From Sphingobacteriales bacterium (GTDB lineage Bacteria > Bacteroidota > Bacteroidia > Sphingobacteriales > Sphingobacteriaceae), in the NCBI GenBank assembly GCA_004293485.1, contig RDYW01000047.1, positions 1-46,378 of the forward strand: a stretch of DNA of 46,378 bases. The letters are read 5' to 3'. Each line of letters begins with the position of its first letter. Positions within the stretch are counted from its first letter, which is position 1. The position numbers were made by a program, and so were the translations under genes. Shown one piece after another: positions 11,178-19,596 of the stretch. The notes under the pieces were generated by a model. That model had not been told where the DNA came from and searched no databases. It saw nothing but the letters and a program-made list of their open reading frames with translations.

Positions 11178-11456
11178 AAAAAAGAAAAACAACAAGAAAA
11201 TGTTCAAGTTGCACAATATTTAAAACTTGCCAATGTAAACGAAAGGCAAGCCCAAATTTTAAAAATATTATATGATGAACCTGATGTAGTTTTTTCTGTA
11301 AAAGAAATAGCCAATAGGTTTTTAATAGCCAATTTTACTGCTCGTACAGATTTAACTAAACTTGTTGCATTAGGCTATATGCAAATGATACCTGTAAATA
11401 ACGTAAAAAGTAATTTTATACGTTCAGCGCAATTTGAAAATCTAATAAAGAAATAA
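11178..11456 (+). pseudogene. Detached C-terminal winged-helix part of the Fic gene
   Basis: In the same frame as fic and directly after its TAA, 92 codons remain open to TAA 11454-11456. They include NERQAQILKILYDEPDVVFS, VKEIANRF, ARTDLTKLVALGYMQMIPV, the helix-turn-helix and wing pattern seen at the end of many Fic proteins. The first internal ATG lies far downstream in the domain, so independent translation is unlikely. Either the stop is read through, it is an error, or the gene is damaged. Confidence 0.6.
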
Positions 11457-11469
11457 ATACTTGCCAATT
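11454..11469 (+). repeat. Third copy of the fic operator half-site
   Basis: taaatacttgccaatt here is identical to the reverse complement of 10116-10131 and differs at one base from 10093-10108. No inverted partner follows. Copies therefore bracket the fic locus on both sides. Confidence 0.5.
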
Positions 11470-11602
11470 ATTTTAAAACTAACAAGAATTAACAAACATA
11501 AATGTCTAAACAATTCGAACAAAATTAAAATAATAATTTTTTGCCTAATTTTAAAATAACCAAAAATGCAATTATTATAATCAAGATTAAAAAATCTATT
11601 TT

Positions 11603-12559
11603 TTAATTCTCCACCACCTGGCCCATAGCACAAAATTTTTCTATCCTTTCGTTAATTAAAACGTCTATTTTTTTCTTTTTTAGTAATGCCAAATCGGTAA
11701 TTAATTTTTCTTTGATGGTAGCAGCCATAGCATCGGGGTTTTGGTGTGCACCGCCCAGTGGCTCCTCAATAATACCATCAATTAGTTTATTGCCGTACAT
11801 ATCATCGGCGGTAAGCTTTAAACACTCGGCTGCCCGTTCTTTAAAATCCCAGCTGCGCCATAAAATTGATGAACACGACTCGGGCGAAATTACCGAATAC
11901 CAAGTATGCTCAAGCATATACACCTTATCGCCTATACCTATGCCTAGTGCGCCACCCGATGCACCTTCGCCTATTACAATACATATAATAGGAACTTTTA
12001 AAACCGACATTTCCAGTAGGTTACGGGCTATAGCTTCGCCTTGGCCACGTTCTTCGGCTTCTAAGCCTGGGTAGGCACCCGGGGTATCAATAAAAGTAAC
12101 CACAGGTTTGTTAAATTTTTCGGCTATTTTCATCAAGCGCAATGCTTTACGGTATCCCTCGGGATTGGCCATACCAAAATTACGGTATTGGCGCATTTTA
12201 GTATTTATACCCTTTTGGTGGCCTATAAACATTACCGTTTGCCCGTTTATACTACCAAAGCCACCTACAATGGCTTTATCGTCTTTTACGGTACGGTCGC
12301 CATGCATCTCAATAAAATCATCGGCTATTTTTTCAATATACTCTAAGGTATATGGCCTTTCGGGATGGCGTGAAATTTGCACCTGTTGCCAGCCTGTTAA
12401 ATTATGATACACCATTTCTTTGGCATCTTCAATTTTTTTATCCAGTTCTTTTAACGTAGCATTCATATTTACTTTGGTTTTATCGGCTATTTGCTTTACT
12501 TTTTCAACCTGTAATTGCAGCTCGGTAATAGGTTTTTCAAAATCGAATGATGTTTTCAT
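11603..12559 (-). CDS. accA: Acetyl-CoA carboxylase carboxyltransferase subunit alpha
   Basis: A 318-residue protein of normal length. It forms the carboxyltransferase with AccD and moves CO2 from biotin-BCCP to acetyl-CoA, making malonyl-CoA for fatty-acid synthesis in the cytoplasm. The N-terminus [13 protein letters not shown] and the core [70 protein letters not shown] and [11 protein letters not shown] are diagnostic. It stands alone on the minus strand; accD is not in the window. Confidence 0.97.
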   Translation of the reverse strand: MKTSFDFEKPITELQLQVEKVKQIADKTKVNMNATLKELDKKIEDAKEMVYHNLTGWQQVQISRHPERPYTLEYIEKIADDFIEMHGDRTVKDDKAIVGGFGSINGQTVMFIGHQKGINTKMRQYRNFGMANPEGYRKALRLMKIAEKFNKPVVTFIDTPGAYPGLEAEERGQGEAIARNLLEMSVLKVPIICIVIGEGASGGALGIGIGDKVYMLEHTWYSVISPESCSSILWRSWDFKERAAECLKLTADDMYGNKLIDGIIEEPLGGAHQNPDAMAATIKEKLITDLALLKKKKIDVLINERIEKFCAMGQVVEN

Positions 12560-12624
12560 ATTTAAAAAATTTAGTTCAAATGTATTATTAAAATTTAATG
12601 CTGTTAGTTTTCTTAGGCTTAAAA

Positions 12625-12840
12625 TTATTTGTTTAGCACATCAAGGGCTTTTTTAGCCTCCTTCCATGATGTATTCTCTTTTTTATTTTTTTGCGGAGCA
12701 TTGTTTATTATTTGTTGCAAATCACTTAGTCTTAGTAAAACATCAGCAGCCGAAATACCATCTAGTTTAAATTGCTCAATATCTAAAATTACGGCTTTAA
12801 TTTCGGCTTTTTCGTTAGTTACGTATTTAATACCATTCAT
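12625..12840 (-). CDS. Small antitoxin-like protein (Phd/YefM-type start)
   Basis: A 71-residue protein. The opening [23 protein letters not shown] is the strand-turn-strand pattern seen in many Bacteroidota antitoxins of the Phd/YefM kind. The rest is helical and ends Lys-rich ([14 protein letters not shown]). No toxin-like frame is adjacent: accA starts 65 nt downstream, and a repeat element lies 27 nt upstream. It may be an orphan antitoxin or an unrelated small regulator. The existence of the gene is more certain than its role. Confidence 0.5.
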   Translation of the reverse strand: MNGIKYVTNEKAEIKAVILDIEQFKLDGISAADVLLRLSDLQQIINNAPQKNKKENTSWKEAKKALDVLNK

Positions 12841-12866
12841 ATTTCTTTGTTTAAAAATTTTAATTT

Positions 12867-12937
12867 GGGCGTTTCCTGCCTGCCGGCAGGCAAGGTAACA
12901 CGCTATCGGCTACCTGCTTGCCTCTATCGTTAACGCT
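12867..12937. repeat. Bacteroidota intergenic palindromic repeat element
   Basis: A 71-nt block that is far more GC-rich than its surroundings. It opens GGGCGTTT and closes TTAACGCTC-like, so the ends are inverted (GCGTT/AACGC). Inside, tgcctgccggcaggca (12877-12892) is a perfect 16-bp palindrome, followed by CGCTATCGGC and CTATCGTTAACGC. This resembles repeat elements I have seen in Sphingobacteria-type genomes that begin GGGCGTT and end AACGC. It sits between the antitoxin-like gene and the mscS-type gene. Confidence 0.6.
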
Positions 12938-13007
12938 CTAAAATCGTAAAAAGCATTCGTTAATATGGTGTTAAAGCCATTATTTATAACCCAGCTAATT
13001 TAATAAG

Positions 13008-14162
13008 TTAGTGTAAATTTTTTTCTTCACTTTTATTAATTTGGTGGTAAAGTGTAGAAGTAGGATAAGCAAATTCGGCACCATTATTTAATACATACTC
13101 CATTACTTTATAGTTAATTTCGTCTTTTATCGCCATATAAAGCTCATATTCAATTATTTCAATATAGTATTCCACTTTAAGGTCTAACGATGATGCGCCA
13201 AATGCGTTAAAAATAACAATGGTATCATCATTACTGGTTTTTGGGTGTTGGTTAATAAATTCTTTTATCTCGAACGAGATTTTTTTCATTACCTCGGGCT
13301 TAGTTTGGTAAGTTAAACTGATAGTAAATGCAACACGGCGTAAGTTACGAAGGGTTAAATTTTCTAGCGGGCTATCAATCATTTTTTTATTGGGGATAAC
13401 TACCAATGTTTTATCTAAAGTACGCAACAAGGTGCTACGAAAGCCTACTTTTTCTATCACAGCATCGTAGCCTTCGATATGTACCAAATCGCCTACTACA
13501 AATGGCTTATCGGCAAATATGGTAAAGGAACCTAGTAGGTTTTGTAAAGTATCTTGTGCAGCCAAGGCAATGGCAATACCGCCTATACCTAGGCCTGCTA
13601 TAATGGTGGCTACATTCATGTTAAATACCGTACCCATTACAATAAAAACACAAGTTATAATCAGTAATATTTTTGATAGCTCTTTTAAAAAAGGTACCAT
13701 TTGGTCATCCGTTCGGGATGCGGTAAGCGAAGCCTTGTAAGCAAAAATATGGGCAATAAAATCTACCATACGCAAGGCAATGCGTATGGTAGAAATAATT
13801 ACCAAAAATGCAAATACCTTATCTATTGCCTCAATTAAGGTAATAGCAAATATTTTTTGGGTTTTATCAATATAGGTAATGCGCTTAAAAATAATTTCGT
13901 TTAGCGGATAGTCTAATTGATTAATGGCGGTATAAACCAATAATATAATTACCAAAAACTCTATGGGTTTAAGCAGTAACTCATAAAATTTTTGCGGGGC
14001 ACATTGGCTGTAAAATTTTTTAAACAGTAAAAACAACAGCCAACTTAAAAACTTTGAAAAATACTTTTTAAGTATAAAACCAATAATTAAAAAGGCGGCA
14101 AAAAGCGCATAATTTCGGATGCTGTTTCCCCAAAAAATTTGATTATAAAACTGATTATCCAT
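13008..14162 (-). CDS. MscS-family mechanosensitive channel
   Basis: A 384-residue inner-membrane protein. Hydrophobic segments lie at about 18-50, 66-82, 112-132 and 164-206. The last contains the pore-lining TM3 pattern NVATIIAGLGIGGIAIALAAQD. The cytoplasmic beta domain follows: LGSFTIFADKPFVVGDLVHIEG, then VGFRSTLLRTLDKTLVVIPNKKM. The family opens on membrane tension and releases solutes under osmotic downshock. It is longer than E. coli MscS (about 286 residues) because of the extra N-terminal membrane segments. It stands alone, 116 nt downstream of rplS and separated from it by a terminator. Confidence 0.93.
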   Translation of the reverse strand: MDNQFYNQIFWGNSIRNYALFAAFLIIGFILKKYFSKFLSWLLFLLFKKFYSQCAPQKFYELLLKPIEFLVIILLVYTAINQLDYPLNEIIFKRITYIDKTQKIFAITLIEAIDKVFAFLVIISTIRIALRMVDFIAHIFAYKASLTASRTDDQMVPFLKELSKILLIITCVFIVMGTVFNMNVATIIAGLGIGGIAIALAAQDTLQNLLGSFTIFADKPFVVGDLVHIEGYDAVIEKVGFRSTLLRTLDKTLVVIPNKKMIDSPLENLTLRNLRRVAFTISLTYQTKPEVMKKISFEIKEFINQHPKTSNDDTIVIFNAFGASSLDLKVEYYIEIIEYELYMAIKDEINYKVMEYVLNNGAEFAYPTSTLYHQINKSEEKNLH

Positions 14163-14221
14163 TAGGTGTTAAAAATAGGGTAAGATAGCCAAGGTATTCT
14201 AAAAAAAACAAAAAAAATATA

Positions 14222-14268
14222 GGCACAAAAAAAACCTCTCTTTTTGTAGAAGAAAGGTTATTGTTTTT
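14222..14268 (-). terminator. Intrinsic terminator downstream of rplS
   Basis: AACCTCTCTT (14233-14242) and AAGAAAGGTT (14250-14259) form a 10-bp stem with one mismatched or wobble position and a 7-nt loop. A runs before and T runs after allow termination on both strands. It begins about 20 nt after the rplS stop codon. Confidence 0.75.
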
Positions 14269-14278
14269 TTGTTGTAAA

Positions 14279-14626
14279 TTAAACCCTTTTTGATTTTATA
14301 CGGGCTGCTTTACCTGTAAGTTCTCTAATGTAGTATAACTTGGCTCTACGCACTTTACCTACATTGTTAACCTCTAGTTTGGCAATATTGGGCGAGTTAA
14401 CAGGGAAAATACGCTCTACACCTATGCCGTTCGAAATTTTACGAACCGTAAAGGTTTCGGTAGCATTGGTGCTATTTCGTTGTATAACAACGCCTTGATA
14501 AACCTGTACACGCTCTTTGTTACCTTCGCGTATGGTATAATGTACACTTACAGTATCTCCTGCTTTAAACGATGGCAGGGTTGCTTTTGCTATTACCTGC
14601 TCTTCTACAAACTTTACTAAATCCAT
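14279..14626 (-). CDS. rplS: 50S ribosomal protein L19
   Basis: A 115-residue L19, at the 30S-50S interface. The motifs [51 protein letters not shown] and [16 protein letters not shown] are diagnostic, and the length is normal. It is the last gene of the rimM-trmD-rplS group, 120 nt after trmD, and ends at a terminator. Confidence 0.97.
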   Translation of the reverse strand: MDLVKFVEEQVIAKATLPSFKAGDTVSVHYTIREGNKERVQVYQGVVIQRNSTNATETFTVRKISNGIGVERIFPVNSPNIAKLEVNNVGKVRRAKLYYIRELTGKAARIKSKRV

Positions 14627-14746
14627 GATTATAAGCTATTATTACGGTTATTAAATATGATAACCAACCCCCAATTTGGGTGTGCAATGTTAGGGATAAT
14701 TTTTGGTAATTAAAAGTGTAATTTATTTTTTTTTATTACGATAAAA

Positions 14747-15421
14747 CTAGTGTAATAAATCGGGGCGACGTTCTTGTGTGCGTTTTAGCGATTGCTCGTA
14801 ACGCCAGTTTTCGATTTTAGCTTGGTTGCCACTTAATAATATTTCGGGCACTTTATGGCCTTTCCAGTCGGCAGGGCGGCTGTAAACTGGCGCATCTAAT
14901 AAATCGCCTTGGAACGAATCGGAAAGTGCCGAAGTTTCATCGTTTAAAACTCCTGGCAATAGCCGCACCACAGCATCAACCACTAGGGCTGCGGGTAGTT
15001 CGCCCCCCGAAAGTACAAAATCGCCGATAGAAATCTCACGGGTAACGTATATATCGCGTATACGTTGGTCGATACCTTTGTAATGCCCACAAATAATAAT
15101 CATGTTTTTTTTTAGGGCTATCTCGTTGGCTGTTTGCTGGTTTAGGGTAACGCCATCGGGCGTCATAAAAATAATTTCATCGTAAACGGTATGTGCTTTT
15201 AGGCTTTCGATACAGTTGGCAATGGGTTCTATTTGCATTACCATACCACCACCACCACCGTAGGGGTAATCGTCAACACTTTTTTGTTTATGGGTGCTGT
15301 AATGGCGTAAGTTGTGTACATTAATTTGTACCAATCCCTTGGTTTGCGCTCTTTGCAAAATCGAATGTGCAAAGGGGCTATCAAGTAAATTGGGCAGTAC
15401 GGTAATGATATCGAAGCGCAT
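14747..15421 (-). CDS. trmD: tRNA (guanine37-N1)-methyltransferase
   Basis: A 224-residue TrmD, which methylates G37 next to the anticodon and prevents frameshifting. The start [13 protein letters not shown], the SAM-knot segments [15 protein letters not shown] and [26 protein letters not shown], and [17 protein letters not shown] with the catalytic Asp region are all visible. It is a little shorter than the E. coli protein, as is usual in this phylum. A hairpin-forming leader of about 185 nt separates it from rimM. Confidence 0.97.
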   Translation of the reverse strand: MRFDIITVLPNLLDSPFAHSILQRAQTKGLVQINVHNLRHYSTHKQKSVDDYPYGGGGGMVMQIEPIANCIESLKAHTVYDEIIFMTPDGVTLNQQTANEIALKKNMIIICGHYKGIDQRIRDIYVTREISIGDFVLSGGELPAALVVDAVVRLLPGVLNDETSALSDSFQGDLLDAPVYSRPADWKGHKVPEILLSGNQAKIENWRYEQSLKRTQERRPDLLH

Positions 15422-15443
15422 GGTTAATAATGTACAAAATGTT

Positions 15444-15470
15444 ACTGTTGATGTTTTTTAAATCAACAGT
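15444..15470. promoter_or_regulatory. Perfect hairpin in the trmD leader
   Basis: ACTGTTGAT (15444-15452) and ATCAACAGT (15462-15470) form a 9-bp perfect stem around a 9-nt A/T-rich loop, starting 22 nt upstream of the trmD start. On the minus strand no U-run follows it, so it is more likely an RNA structure or binding site than a terminator of rimM. On the plus strand T residues do follow, but no gene ends there. Confidence 0.4.
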
Positions 15471-15607
15471 TTTTTAAATCAATAAAAATATGGTGGTTAA
15501 TATTTTATGTATGTTTTTACTTGTTAATATTAATGTATTTAAGCAACACATAAAAGGTATTTTTTGAGTTTTCACCCCTATATTTTAAAAAACTTAATTT
15601 CCCTTAT

Positions 15608-16132
15608 TTACTCCATATAAATATCAATCAACCCATCTGGTAAATTAATGATAATGGTTTGCTTATCAATATCAATTTCGTTTATTAAATCATCGCTCAG
15701 CGGAAACAAAATTTCTTTTTCTTTGTACATAAGGGCTGCAATATATTGTTTTGGCAACGCTTTTACCTCCGTTATTTGCCCTAGCAATCCTTTATTAATA
15801 TCGGTAACGGTAAAGCTTTCTAAATCTTTAAAGCTAAATTCATCTTTGTTTTTTTTTGGTTTTAAGCGGTTAGCTAAATAAATTTTTTTGTGTATAATTT
15901 TTTTTGCTTTATCTATGTGGTTTATATCTTCAAATAAAAAATAACCCATCAGCGGTTGCGGAATTTTGTAGGCTTCTACAAAATGAGGTATCATTTTACC
16001 ATCATACTCGATAAAAACTGCCTCAAGTTTAAGTTTTTCGGGCTCGTGGTAACTAAATGATACCTGTACTTCGCCTTTTAAACCTTTGGTTTTGGCTATG
16101 TAGCCAATTTCGAAACAATCGGTTATATTCAT
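15608..16132 (-). CDS. rimM: 16S rRNA processing protein RimM
   Basis: A 174-residue RimM, which helps mature the 30S head and binds S19. The N-terminal domain has CFEIGYIAKTKGLKGEVQVS. The C-terminal PRC-barrel part carries LLGQITEVKALPKQYIA, EILFPLSDDLI and the closing LPDGLIDIYME. It lies 18 nt downstream of purM and upstream of trmD. The rpsP gene that often precedes rimM is absent here. Confidence 0.95.
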   Translation of the reverse strand: MNITDCFEIGYIAKTKGLKGEVQVSFSYHEPEKLKLEAVFIEYDGKMIPHFVEAYKIPQPLMGYFLFEDINHIDKAKKIIHKKIYLANRLKPKKNKDEFSFKDLESFTVTDINKGLLGQITEVKALPKQYIAALMYKEKEILFPLSDDLINEIDIDKQTIIINLPDGLIDIYME

Positions 16133-16150
16133 CGATAATTTATTTAAAAA

Positions 16151-17329
16151 TTATTCGTAATCAAAAACTCCAAAAGGAGAATAGATAGTTACTTTTTTGT
16201 TTGTGGCATTTTGTACTCGTCCTACAATTTGTGCAGCTATATTAAATGATTGCGAAATGGCGATAATATCTTGTGCCAAAGCTTCATCGGCATAAATTTC
16301 CATGCGGTGGCCCATATTAAATACTTTGTACATTTCTTTCCAATCGGAGTTTGATTGCGCTTGTATTAATGTAAACAAAGGTGGGATAGGAAAAAGATTA
16401 TCTTTGATGATATGTAAATTATCGATAAAATGAAGCACTTTGGTTTGTGCGCCGCCACTGCAATGCACCATTCCGTGTATTTGGTGGCGGTATTTATCTA
16501 ATATTTGTTTAATTACGGGGGCGTATGTTCGGGTGGGCGATAGCACCAGCTTGCCAGCGGTTATGTTTAGGCCTGGGTTAATTTCTATTTTATCTGTTAG
16601 CGTTTTATTGCCCGAAAATACCAAATGGCCGGGTATGGCGGGGTCGTAACCTTCGGGAAACTGTGTGGCTAGGGTATTATTAAAAACATCATGCCGGGCT
16701 GATGTAAGGCCATTAGAACCCATGCCTCCATTGTATTCGGTTTCGTAAGTGGCTTGCCCTGAAGACGATAATCCAATGATAACATCTCCAGCTTGAATTT
16801 TTTGGTTGTTTATTACATCGCTTCGTTTTATACGGCAGGTAACGGTCGAATCAACAATTATGGTGCGTACAAGGTCGCCTACATCGGCGGTTTCGCCACC
16901 AGTACTATAAATCGAAATGCCTAGTTGGCGTAAATGGGCTAATATTTCTTCGGTTCCGTTAATAATTTCGGCTATAACTTGGCCAGGTATTAAGTTTTTA
17001 TTACGCCCTATGGTTGAAGATAATAAAATGTTTTCGGTGGCGCCTACACACAATAAATCATCTAAGTTCATTACAATAGCGTCTTGTGCAATGCCTTTCC
17101 ATACCGATAAATCGCCTGTTTGTTTCCAATACATATAAGCTAACGACGATTTTGTACCAGCTCCGTCGGCATGCATTATGTTACAATATGCAGCATCGTT
17201 ACCTAATATATCGGGTATTATTTTGCAAAATGCTTTTGGAAAAATACCTTTATCAATATTTTTGATGGCATTGTGCACATCATCTTTAGCCGCCGAAACG
17301 CCTCTTTGGTTATACCTATTATCGCTCAT
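16151..17329 (-). CDS. purM: Phosphoribosylformylglycinamidine cyclo-ligase (AIR synthetase)
   Basis: A 392-residue PurM, the purine-pathway enzyme that closes the imidazole ring of AIR using ATP. I use ATG 17329 (MSDNRYNQRGVSAAKDDVHN); a further upstream TTG would add only four residues. The motifs MHADGAGTKSSLAYMYW, QDAIVMNLDDLLCVGA, GGETADVGDLV and IGLSSSGQATYE are typical. The family is usually about 345 residues; this longer form with a spaced C-terminus (GMVHCSGGAQTKVLHF) is the usual Bacteroidota version. It precedes rimM by 18 nt, an unusual pairing that suggests co-transcription. Confidence 0.95.
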   Translation of the reverse strand: MSDNRYNQRGVSAAKDDVHNAIKNIDKGIFPKAFCKIIPDILGNDAAYCNIMHADGAGTKSSLAYMYWKQTGDLSVWKGIAQDAIVMNLDDLLCVGATENILLSSTIGRNKNLIPGQVIAEIINGTEEILAHLRQLGISIYSTGGETADVGDLVRTIIVDSTVTCRIKRSDVINNQKIQAGDVIIGLSSSGQATYETEYNGGMGSNGLTSARHDVFNNTLATQFPEGYDPAIPGHLVFSGNKTLTDKIEINPGLNITAGKLVLSPTRTYAPVIKQILDKYRHQIHGMVHCSGGAQTKVLHFIDNLHIIKDNLFPIPPLFTLIQAQSNSDWKEMYKVFNMGHRMEIYADEALAQDIIAISQSFNIAAQIVGRVQNATNKKVTIYSPFGVFDYE

Positions 17330-17338
17330 TATATGGCA

Positions 17339-17346
17339 CAAATATA
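17339..17346 (-). promoter_or_regulatory. TAnnTTTG -7 box upstream of purM
   Basis: On the minus strand TATATTTG (17346-17339) ends 9 nt before the purM ATG, which would leave an extremely short leader. No good TTTG -33 box is visible at the expected distance. If real, the purM transcript is nearly leaderless. Confidence 0.4.
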
Positions 17347-17547
17347 ATTATTTTGGGACGAGTAAAAAGTGTTTTATGAAATGGATGAGCCAAAGTTATG
17401 GCTTTTGATATTTGGTTTTTAATCTTAATTTTTGATTGCTTTTCTTAAGATTTCTCCTTGAAAAGTGGGTTTACGGTATTTAAATTATTTATAATCAATA
17501 GGTTATTAGTAAATATTAAATCTCATGCAGTGTTTTCGTTAAATAAC

Positions 17548-17555
17548 TATATTTG
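17548..17555 (+). promoter_or_regulatory. TAnnTTTG -7 box of the methyltransferase-PAP2-ZIP operon
   Basis: TATATTTG at 17548-17555 is an exact match to the Bacteroidota -7 element and ends 21 nt before ATG 17577. The -33 element is weak (TTTTCG region about 17533). The site is divergent from the purM box at 17339. Confidence 0.5.
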
Positions 17556-17576
17556 CGCTAGCGTAAAAAAAATATA

Positions 17577-18314
17577 ATGCAAAAAAATTGGTATAAAACA
17601 TGGTTTAATTCGCCCTTTTACCACTTACTGTACAATGCAAGAAACACTACCGAAGCCGAATTTTTTATTGATAACTTGTGTGCTTTTTTACACCCACCAA
17701 TAAATGCTAAAATTATTGATATAGCTTGTGGCAAAGGCAGGCATGCTGTTTATTTGAATAAAAAAGGTTTTGAAGTAATTGGTACCGACCTTTCGTACGC
17801 CAGCATCAGCTTTGCTAAAACATTTGAAAATAGCAAATTACAGTTTTTTGTGCAGGATATGCGTAGCCTTTTTTATATTAATTACTTTGATTTTGCTTTT
17901 AACTTATTTACCAGCTTTGGGTATTTTGATACCCATGCCGACCATGTTAAAGCCCTTAAAAGTTTTGCAAAATCGTTAAATAAAAATGGTTTGTTGGTGC
18001 TTGATTATATGAATGCCGAAAAAATTGCACAAAATTTAGTTACAAACGAGGTTAAAACAATTAACGATATAACCTTTACCATCGAACGTAAAATAGCCGA
18101 TGGTAAAATTATAAAAAACATACATTTTACAGCCCTTCAAAATGATTACGCATTTAGCGAGGAGGTTAGCGATTTTAGGCTTGCCGATTTTACAAACCTT
18201 TTTTATGCAGCAGGTTTACAAATATGCCATACTTTTGGCGATTACAGCTTAAACCCTTTTGTAGCTTCACAATCGGATAGATTAATATTTATTTGTAAAA
18301 AAACCGAATGTTAG
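17577..18314 (+). CDS. Class I SAM-dependent methyltransferase
   Basis: A 245-residue cytoplasmic methyltransferase. Motif I is KIIDIACGKGRHAVYL (45-60), the Asp that binds the SAM ribose is in VIGTDLS, and the post-motif VQDMRSL and LVLDYMN complete a Rossmann-type core. There is no membrane segment. The substrate is not evident; close relatives are annotated only as class I methyltransferases. It is the first gene of a three-gene operon. Its last codons overlap the PAP2 start by 7 nt (ATGTTAG), indicating translational coupling. Confidence 0.88.
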   Translation: MQKNWYKTWFNSPFYHLLYNARNTTEAEFFIDNLCAFLHPPINAKIIDIACGKGRHAVYLNKKGFEVIGTDLSYASISFAKTFENSKLQFFVQDMRSLFYINYFDFAFNLFTSFGYFDTHADHVKALKSFAKSLNKNGLLVLDYMNAEKIAQNLVTNEVKTINDITFTIERKIADGKIIKNIHFTALQNDYAFSEEVSDFRLADFTNLFYAAGLQICHTFGDYSLNPFVASQSDRLIFICKKTEC

Positions 18315-18880
18315 AAAAAATTATCCAGCTCGATTATCAATTATTTTACACCATAAATACAGGTTTATCTAACCCTGTTTTTGATTTTTTGATGCCTATA
18401 TTACGTAACAAACTAGTGTGGATACCATTTTACCTTGCCATAATTTACTATTTTATAAAAACTTATAAGCTAAATGGTGTTTTTTTAACCTTAACGTTAG
18501 CAACATGTATTGCTTTTGCCGATTTTACATCAGCATCTGTAATAAAAAAAACAGTTAAACGGCCTCGTCCTTGTAACGATCTTGCATTTATGCAACGGGT
18601 AACTATACGTGTACCTTGTGGTACAGGTTTTAGCTTTCCATCCACACATGCTACCGATCATTTTGCTATTGCTTTGTTTTTAATTACCTTGTTTTTTAAA
18701 AAGTACAAATACACTATAATTATACTTTTAAGCTGGGCATTTTTAATTGCCTTTGCCCAGGTGTATGTAGGTGTACATTTTCCTACCGATGTGTTGTGTG
18801 GTACTTTGTATGGGGCTTTAATAGGCTGTAGCTTTGCCAGTTTTTTCAAATATAAATTTCCAAAATTGATTTTAGCGTGA
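18308..18880 (+). CDS. PAP2-family membrane phosphatase
   Basis: A 190-residue integral membrane protein of the PAP2/undecaprenyl-pyrophosphate phosphatase type. The first signature is K(80)-x6-R(87)-P(88) in KKTVKRPRP. The second, usually PSGH, reads PSTH (111-114). The third, usually SR-x5-H-x3-D, reads AQ-VYVGV-H157-FPT-D161, so the Ser-Arg is replaced by Ala-Gln while the His and Asp remain. Such proteins act on lipid phosphates at the outer face of the inner membrane. It overlaps the methyltransferase by 7 nt and the ZIP gene by 4 nt. Confidence 0.88.
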   Translation: MLEKIIQLDYQLFYTINTGLSNPVFDFLMPILRNKLVWIPFYLAIIYYFIKTYKLNGVFLTLTLATCIAFADFTSASVIKKTVKRPRPCNDLAFMQRVTIRVPCGTGFSFPSTHATDHFAIALFLITLFFKKYKYTIIILLSWAFLIAFAQVYVGVHFPTDVLCGTLYGALIGCSFASFFKYKFPKLILA

Positions 18881-19596
18881 GTTATTTTAATATCCTGTTG
18901 CTTTTTAGTGGAGCCTTAACTGGTGGCTTATCTGTTTTTTTATTTAAAAACGATAGCCAACAAAAACTTAAATTAATACTATCGTTTAGTGGAGCTTACT
19001 TGTTTGCCATAACAGTATTACATTTATTGCCCGATGTATATACCGATGGTAATAAAACCGTTGGCTTATTTATTTTGCTGGGGTTTATATTTCAAATAGT
19101 TTTAGAGCAATTTTCGGAGGGGGTAGAGCATGGGCATGTACACAAGCATGTTAAGCACAACGAAGTTGTTTTTCCTTACGGTATTATAATAAGCTTATCT
19201 TTACATGCTTTTTTAGAAGGTATGCCATTATCTGGTGATAGCCACAACTCGTTGGTGTATGGTATTGCTATACATCATATACCTGCAGCATTTGCATTGG
19301 CTAGTATTTTGTTGCAAAATAATATTAGCGGGGTTAAAACCGTAGTTTTATTGGTGGTATTTGCGCTTATGTCACCAATGGGGTATATATTTAGTAACCA
19401 ATTAAGTATGGGTAATTTTGGTGATTTATCACATTATTACACATCTATTATGGGTATTGTAATTGGTATATTTTTACATATTTCTACTACAATTTTATTC
19501 GAGTCTACGGTTGATCATAAGTTTACTATCAAAAAAACTATGGCCGTAGCTATGGGTATTTCTATAGCATTGTTGGGTTATTTTTTAGGTTATTAG
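18877..19596 (+). CDS. ZIP-family metal transporter
   Basis: A 239-residue inner-membrane transporter that probably imports Zn2+ or another divalent metal. The start is GTG 18877, overlapping the PAP2 stop as GTGA, the usual sign of coupling. About eight hydrophobic helices are visible. The metal site residues are in SLHAFLEGMP and IHHIPAAFALASILL. A His-rich loop (EHGHVHKHVKHNE, about residues 83-95) lies between helices, as is usual in ZIPs. It ends tail to tail with the marR-type gene, overlapping by 4 nt. Confidence 0.92.
   Translation: MSYFNILLLFSGALTGGLSVFLFKNDSQQKLKLILSFSGAYLFAITVLHLLPDVYTDGNKTVGLFILLGFIFQIVLEQFSEGVEHGHVHKHVKHNEVVFPYGIIISLSLHAFLEGMPLSGDSHNSLVYGIAIHHIPAAFALASILLQNNISGVKTVVLLVVFALMSPMGYIFSNQLSMGNFGDLSHYYTSIMGIVIGIFLHISTTILFESTVDHKFTIKKTMAVAMGISIALLGYFLGY

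Noticed and set aside
11442-11633. 63-codon minus-strand frame beside accA
   Set aside because: It overlaps the accA C-terminus in another frame and consists of AT-rich hydrophobic noise.
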